From Sphingobium cyanobacteriorum (lineage in GTDB: Bacteria > Pseudomonadota > Alphaproteobacteria > Sphingomonadales > Sphingomonadaceae): a DNA stretch of 64,000 bases. Below are positions 61,495 through 64,000 of the stretch, piece after piece. The notes under the pieces were generated by a model, which was given only the letters and a program-made list of their open reading frames with translations, made no database searches and was not told the origin of the DNA. Both the position numbers and the translations under genes were made by a program. The stretch covers positions 1 to 64,000 of the forward strand of contig NZ_JAUQOM010000004.1 of the NCBI RefSeq assembly GCF_030580935.1, in the 5' to 3' direction. How positions within the stretch are numbered: position 1 is the first letter of the stretch; each line of letters opens with the position of its first letter.

Positions 61495-64000
61495 ATGATC
61501 GCCCCTATCGTGAACTGGGCGGTCGACCGGCGCTGGCTGGTCCTGACCCTCACCCTGATCGCCGCCCTGATCGGCGGCGTCGCCCTGTACCGGCTGCCGA
61601 TCGACGCGGTGCCGGACATCACCAACAACCAGGTGCAGATCAACGTCCGCGCCCCGGCCCTGTCGCCCGAACTGGTCGAAAAACAGGTCGCCTTCCCGAT
61701 CGAAACCGCGCTGGCGGGGATTGAGGGGCTGGACCATACGCGCTCGCTCAACCGCAACGGCTTCGCCCAGATCACGGCGGTTTTCGATGAAAGCACCGAC
61801 ATTTATTTCGCGCGCCAGCAGGTGGGCGAACGGCTGAGTGGGGTCGCGCAAAGCCTGCCCGATGGCGTCAGTCCCGAAATGGGGCCGATCGCGACGGGCC
61901 TGGGCGAAGTCTATATGTGGACCGTCCGGCTGGAACATCGCAAGGATGACCGGCATCTGCCCGGCGAACCGGGGATGCAGCCCGACGGCAGCTACATCAC
62001 GCCCGAAGGCGAACGGCTGACCAGCGAAACCGACAAGGCGACCTATCTGCGCACCGCGCAGGACTGGATCGTAGCCCCCCTGCTCAAGACCGTGCCGGGG
62101 GTCGCCGGGATCGATTCGATCGGCGGCTTCGCCAAACAATATCAGGTCGTGCCCGATGTGCAGCGGATGGCCGCGTTGGGCATCAGCCTGACCGACCTTG
62201 CCACCGCGCTGGAGCGCAACAACAGCAGCGTGGGCGGCGGCTTTGTCGATCGCAATGGCGAAGGGCTGGCGGTGCGGTCCGACGCGCTGATCCGCAATGC
62301 CGACGAACTGGCGCGCATCGTCGTCGCGACGCGCGAAGGCGTGCCGATCATACTGGCCCAGGTGGCGAGCGTGAAGCTGGGCCAGGCGGTGCGGATGGGA
62401 TCGGCGTCGGAAAATGGCACGGAGGTCGTGGTTGGCACCGCGATCATGCGAATCGGCCAGAACAGCCGCACGGTGGCAACCGCAGTGGCCGATCGTCTTG
62501 CGTCCATCAACGCATCGCTGCCGCCTGACGTTATCGTGCAGCCGGTGCTGGACCGCACCGCCCTGGTCAACGCGACGATCGCGACGGTGGCGAAGAATCT
62601 GGGCGAAGGCGCGCTGCTGGTCATCGTCGTGCTGTTCGCGCTGCTGGGCAATGTCCGCGCCGCGCTGATCGCGGCTCTGGTCATTCCCGTCACCATGTTG
62701 CTGACCGGATTCGGCATGGCGCAGGCGGGCGTGTCCGCCAACCTCATGAGCCTGGGCGCGCTCGATTTCGGGCTGATCGTCGATGGCGCGGTCATCATCG
62801 TGGAAAATGCGCTGCGGCGCATGGCGGAGCGGCAGCATCAGGTCGGGCGGACGCTCACGCGGGCGGAGCGGCTGGACACGGTCGCCGCCGCCGCGCGGGA
62901 GATGATCCGGCCGTCCGTCTATGGGCAGGCGATCATCATCCTGGTCTATGTGCCGCTGCTGATGCTGACGGGCGTGGAGGGCAAGACCTTCGTGCCGATG
63001 GCGATGACGGTCATCATCGCGCTGGCCTTTGCGTTCGTGCTGTCGCTGACCGCCGTGCCCGCCGCAATCGCGCTCTGGCTGTCCAACCGGATCGAGGAGA
63101 AGGACGGGCGGATCATGACCTGGCTCAAGGCCCGCTACGAGCCGGGGCTGGACCGGGCCATGGCGCGACCCAGGCTGACCATCGGCTTTGGCATCGGCGG
63201 CTTTGCCGTGGCGGTGCTCGCCTTCCTGTCGCTGGGGCAGGTGTTCCTGCCGCAACTGGACGAAGGCGACCTGCTGATCCAGGCGCTGCGCATTCCGGCA
63301 ACATCGGTGCAGCAGAGCCAGGCGATGCAGGCGCCGATCGAAAAGATGGTGGCGCGCCAGCCCGAAGTGCGGTTCGTCTTTTCCAAGACCGGCACGGCGG
63401 ACCTCGCATCCGACCCGATGCCGCCCAATGCGACCGACATGTTCGTGATCCTGAAACCGCGCGACCAGTGGCCCGACCCGTCGATCGGCAAGGCCGGGCT
63501 GGTCGAACGGCTGGAGCATGCACTCAATGCCATTCCCGGCAACGCCTATGAAATCACCCAGCCGATCCAGATGCGCTTCAACGAACTGATCGCGGGCGTG
63601 CGCGGCGACGTGGCGGTCAAGATTTTCGGCGACGACTTCACCGCCATGAACGCCACGGCGGAACGGATCGCCGGGGTGCTGCGCCGCACGCCGGGGGCGG
63701 TGGACGTGAAGGTCGAGCAGACCAGCGGCCTGCCGATGCTGGACATTCGCGTCAATCGCGACGCGATGGCGCGGCTGGGCGTCACCGCGCAGGATGTGCA
63801 GGATGTGGTATCGGCGACGATCGGCGGGCGGACGGCGGGCATGATCTTCGAAGGCGACCGGCGTTTCCCGGTGGTTATCCGCCTGTCCGAAGCGCAGCGC
63901 GCCGACTTCGCGCAATTGCACCAGATACAGGTGCCGGTCGCGGGCGGCGGCTTCGTCCCGCTCGCCAGCGTGGCGGAGCTGCGGATCGTGGATGGTCCCA
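61495..64000 (+). CDS. czcA: CzcA-type heavy-metal RND pump (partial, cut by window end)
   Basis: The first 835 residues of an HME-family RND transporter, expected to be about 1,050-1,080 long. It begins at ATG 61495 (MIAPIVNWAVDRRWLVLTLT). The TM4 motif LGALDFGLIVDGAVIIVENA has the two Asp and one Glu required for proton-coupled divalent cation export in CzcA. NNQVQINVRAPALSPELVEK and the LDEGDLL block near residue 580 are family hallmarks. The porter loop has no obvious CusA-type Met triad in the part seen, so divalent cations (Co/Zn/Cd) are more likely than Cu(I). The 3' end is outside the window. Confidence 0.95.
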   Translation, partial: MIAPIVNWAVDRRWLVLTLTLIAALIGGVALYRLPIDAVPDITNNQVQINVRAPALSPELVEKQVAFPIETALAGIEGLDHTRSLNRNGFAQITAVFDESTDIYFARQQVGERLSGVAQSLPDGVSPEMGPIATGLGEVYMWTVRLEHRKDDRHLPGEPGMQPDGSYITPEGERLTSETDKATYLRTAQDWIVAPLLKTVPGVAGIDSIGGFAKQYQVVPDVQRMAALGISLTDLATALERNNSSVGGGFVDRNGEGLAVRSDALIRNADELARIVVATREGVPIILAQVASVKLGQAVRMGSASENGTEVVVGTAIMRIGQNSRTVATAVADRLASINASLPPDVIVQPVLDRTALVNATIATVAKNLGEGALLVIVVLFALLGNVRAALIAALVIPVTMLLTGFGMAQAGVSANLMSLGALDFGLIVDGAVIIVENALRRMAERQHQVGRTLTRAERLDTVAAAAREMIRPSVYGQAIIILVYVPLLMLTGVEGKTFVPMAMTVIIALAFAFVLSLTAVPAAIALWLSNRIEEKDGRIMTWLKARYEPGLDRAMARPRLTIGFGIGGFAVAVLAFLSLGQVFLPQLDEGDLLIQALRIPATSVQQSQAMQAPIEKMVARQPEVRFVFSKTGTADLASDPMPPNATDMFVILKPRDQWPDPSIGKAGLVERLEHALNAIPGNAYEITQPIQMRFNELIAGVRGDVAVKIFGDDFTAMNATAERIAGVLRRTPGAVDVKVEQTSGLPMLDIRVNRDAMARLGVTAQDVQDVVSATIGGRTAGMIFEGDRRFPVVIRLSEAQRADFAQLHQIQVPVAGGGFVPLASVAELRIVDGP

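Noticed and set aside
60547..63921. 1,124-codon open frame on the minus strand
   Set aside because: Antisense shadow of czcB/czcA in GC-rich DNA; its residues are Arg/His/Asp/Gln-rich and show no domains.

Overview
The window is high-GC DNA from an alphaproteobacterium, most likely a sphingomonad (Sphingobium/Novosphingobium/Sphingomonas type). The evidence is several TonB-dependent receptors (TBDRs), a CzcCBA system, SLC45-type sugar transport with GH13 and GH97 glycosidases, clusters of acyl-CoA dehydrogenases and N-acyl-D-amino-acid deacylases, and IS66/IS3 remnants whose coding style matches sphingomonads. The genus assignment is an inference from gene content, not from a marker gene. I saw no tRNA, rRNA or CRISPR array.

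The left part (about 1-25.4 kb) is an accessory, heavily scarred catabolic region. It holds a C-terminally truncated TBDR, a DUF7064/7065-like protein, an APH-fold phosphotransferase, two overlapping Lrp/AsnC regulators and an N-acyl-D-amino-acid deacylase. A beta-oxidation-like set follows: two acyl-CoA dehydrogenases, a nitronate monooxygenase, an unusual thiolase-like/crotonase fusion, a FadJ-type bifunctional enzyme, a crotonase homologue and an SDR. No acyl-CoA ligase, CoA-transferase or ring-cleavage enzyme is visible, so the substrate is unknown and the pathway is incomplete here. Relics separate the genes: two IS66, one IS3 with readable terminal inverted repeats, an IS256 fragment, an IS3-type OrfA stub and a probable IS5 tail. 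Also decayed are a second deacylase copy, a TBDR without its plug core, and the 3' end of a PQQ/cytochrome c dehydrogenase. Many relics carry clean internal deletions rather than scattered mutations.

The right part (about 25.4-64 kb) has larger, tightly packed genes and reads like stable chromosome. In order: an HNH protein, HtpG, a Rossmann/DUF2520 protein, a cytosolic GH13 alpha-amylase and an iron-sulfur (6-4) photolyase. Next is a DUF3649-PepSY-DUF3325 membrane operon behind a Fur-like palindrome and the stub of a siderophore receptor. A two-component system lies divergent to an HAE1-type RND efflux operon.

A maltodextrin/starch locus follows: an SLC45-like MFS transporter and a LacI regulator on the minus strand, divergent from a maltose-type TBDR, secreted GH13 amylase, GH13 alpha-glucosidase and GH97 enzyme, with a perfect palindrome as candidate operator. 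The natural model is TBDR import of maltooligosaccharides, periplasmic hydrolysis by the exported glycosidases, inner-membrane uptake by the MFS carrier and cytosolic hydrolysis. The window ends with KatG, two adjacent long inverted repeats, an alpha/beta hydrolase and a CzcCBA heavy-metal efflux operon cut by the right edge.
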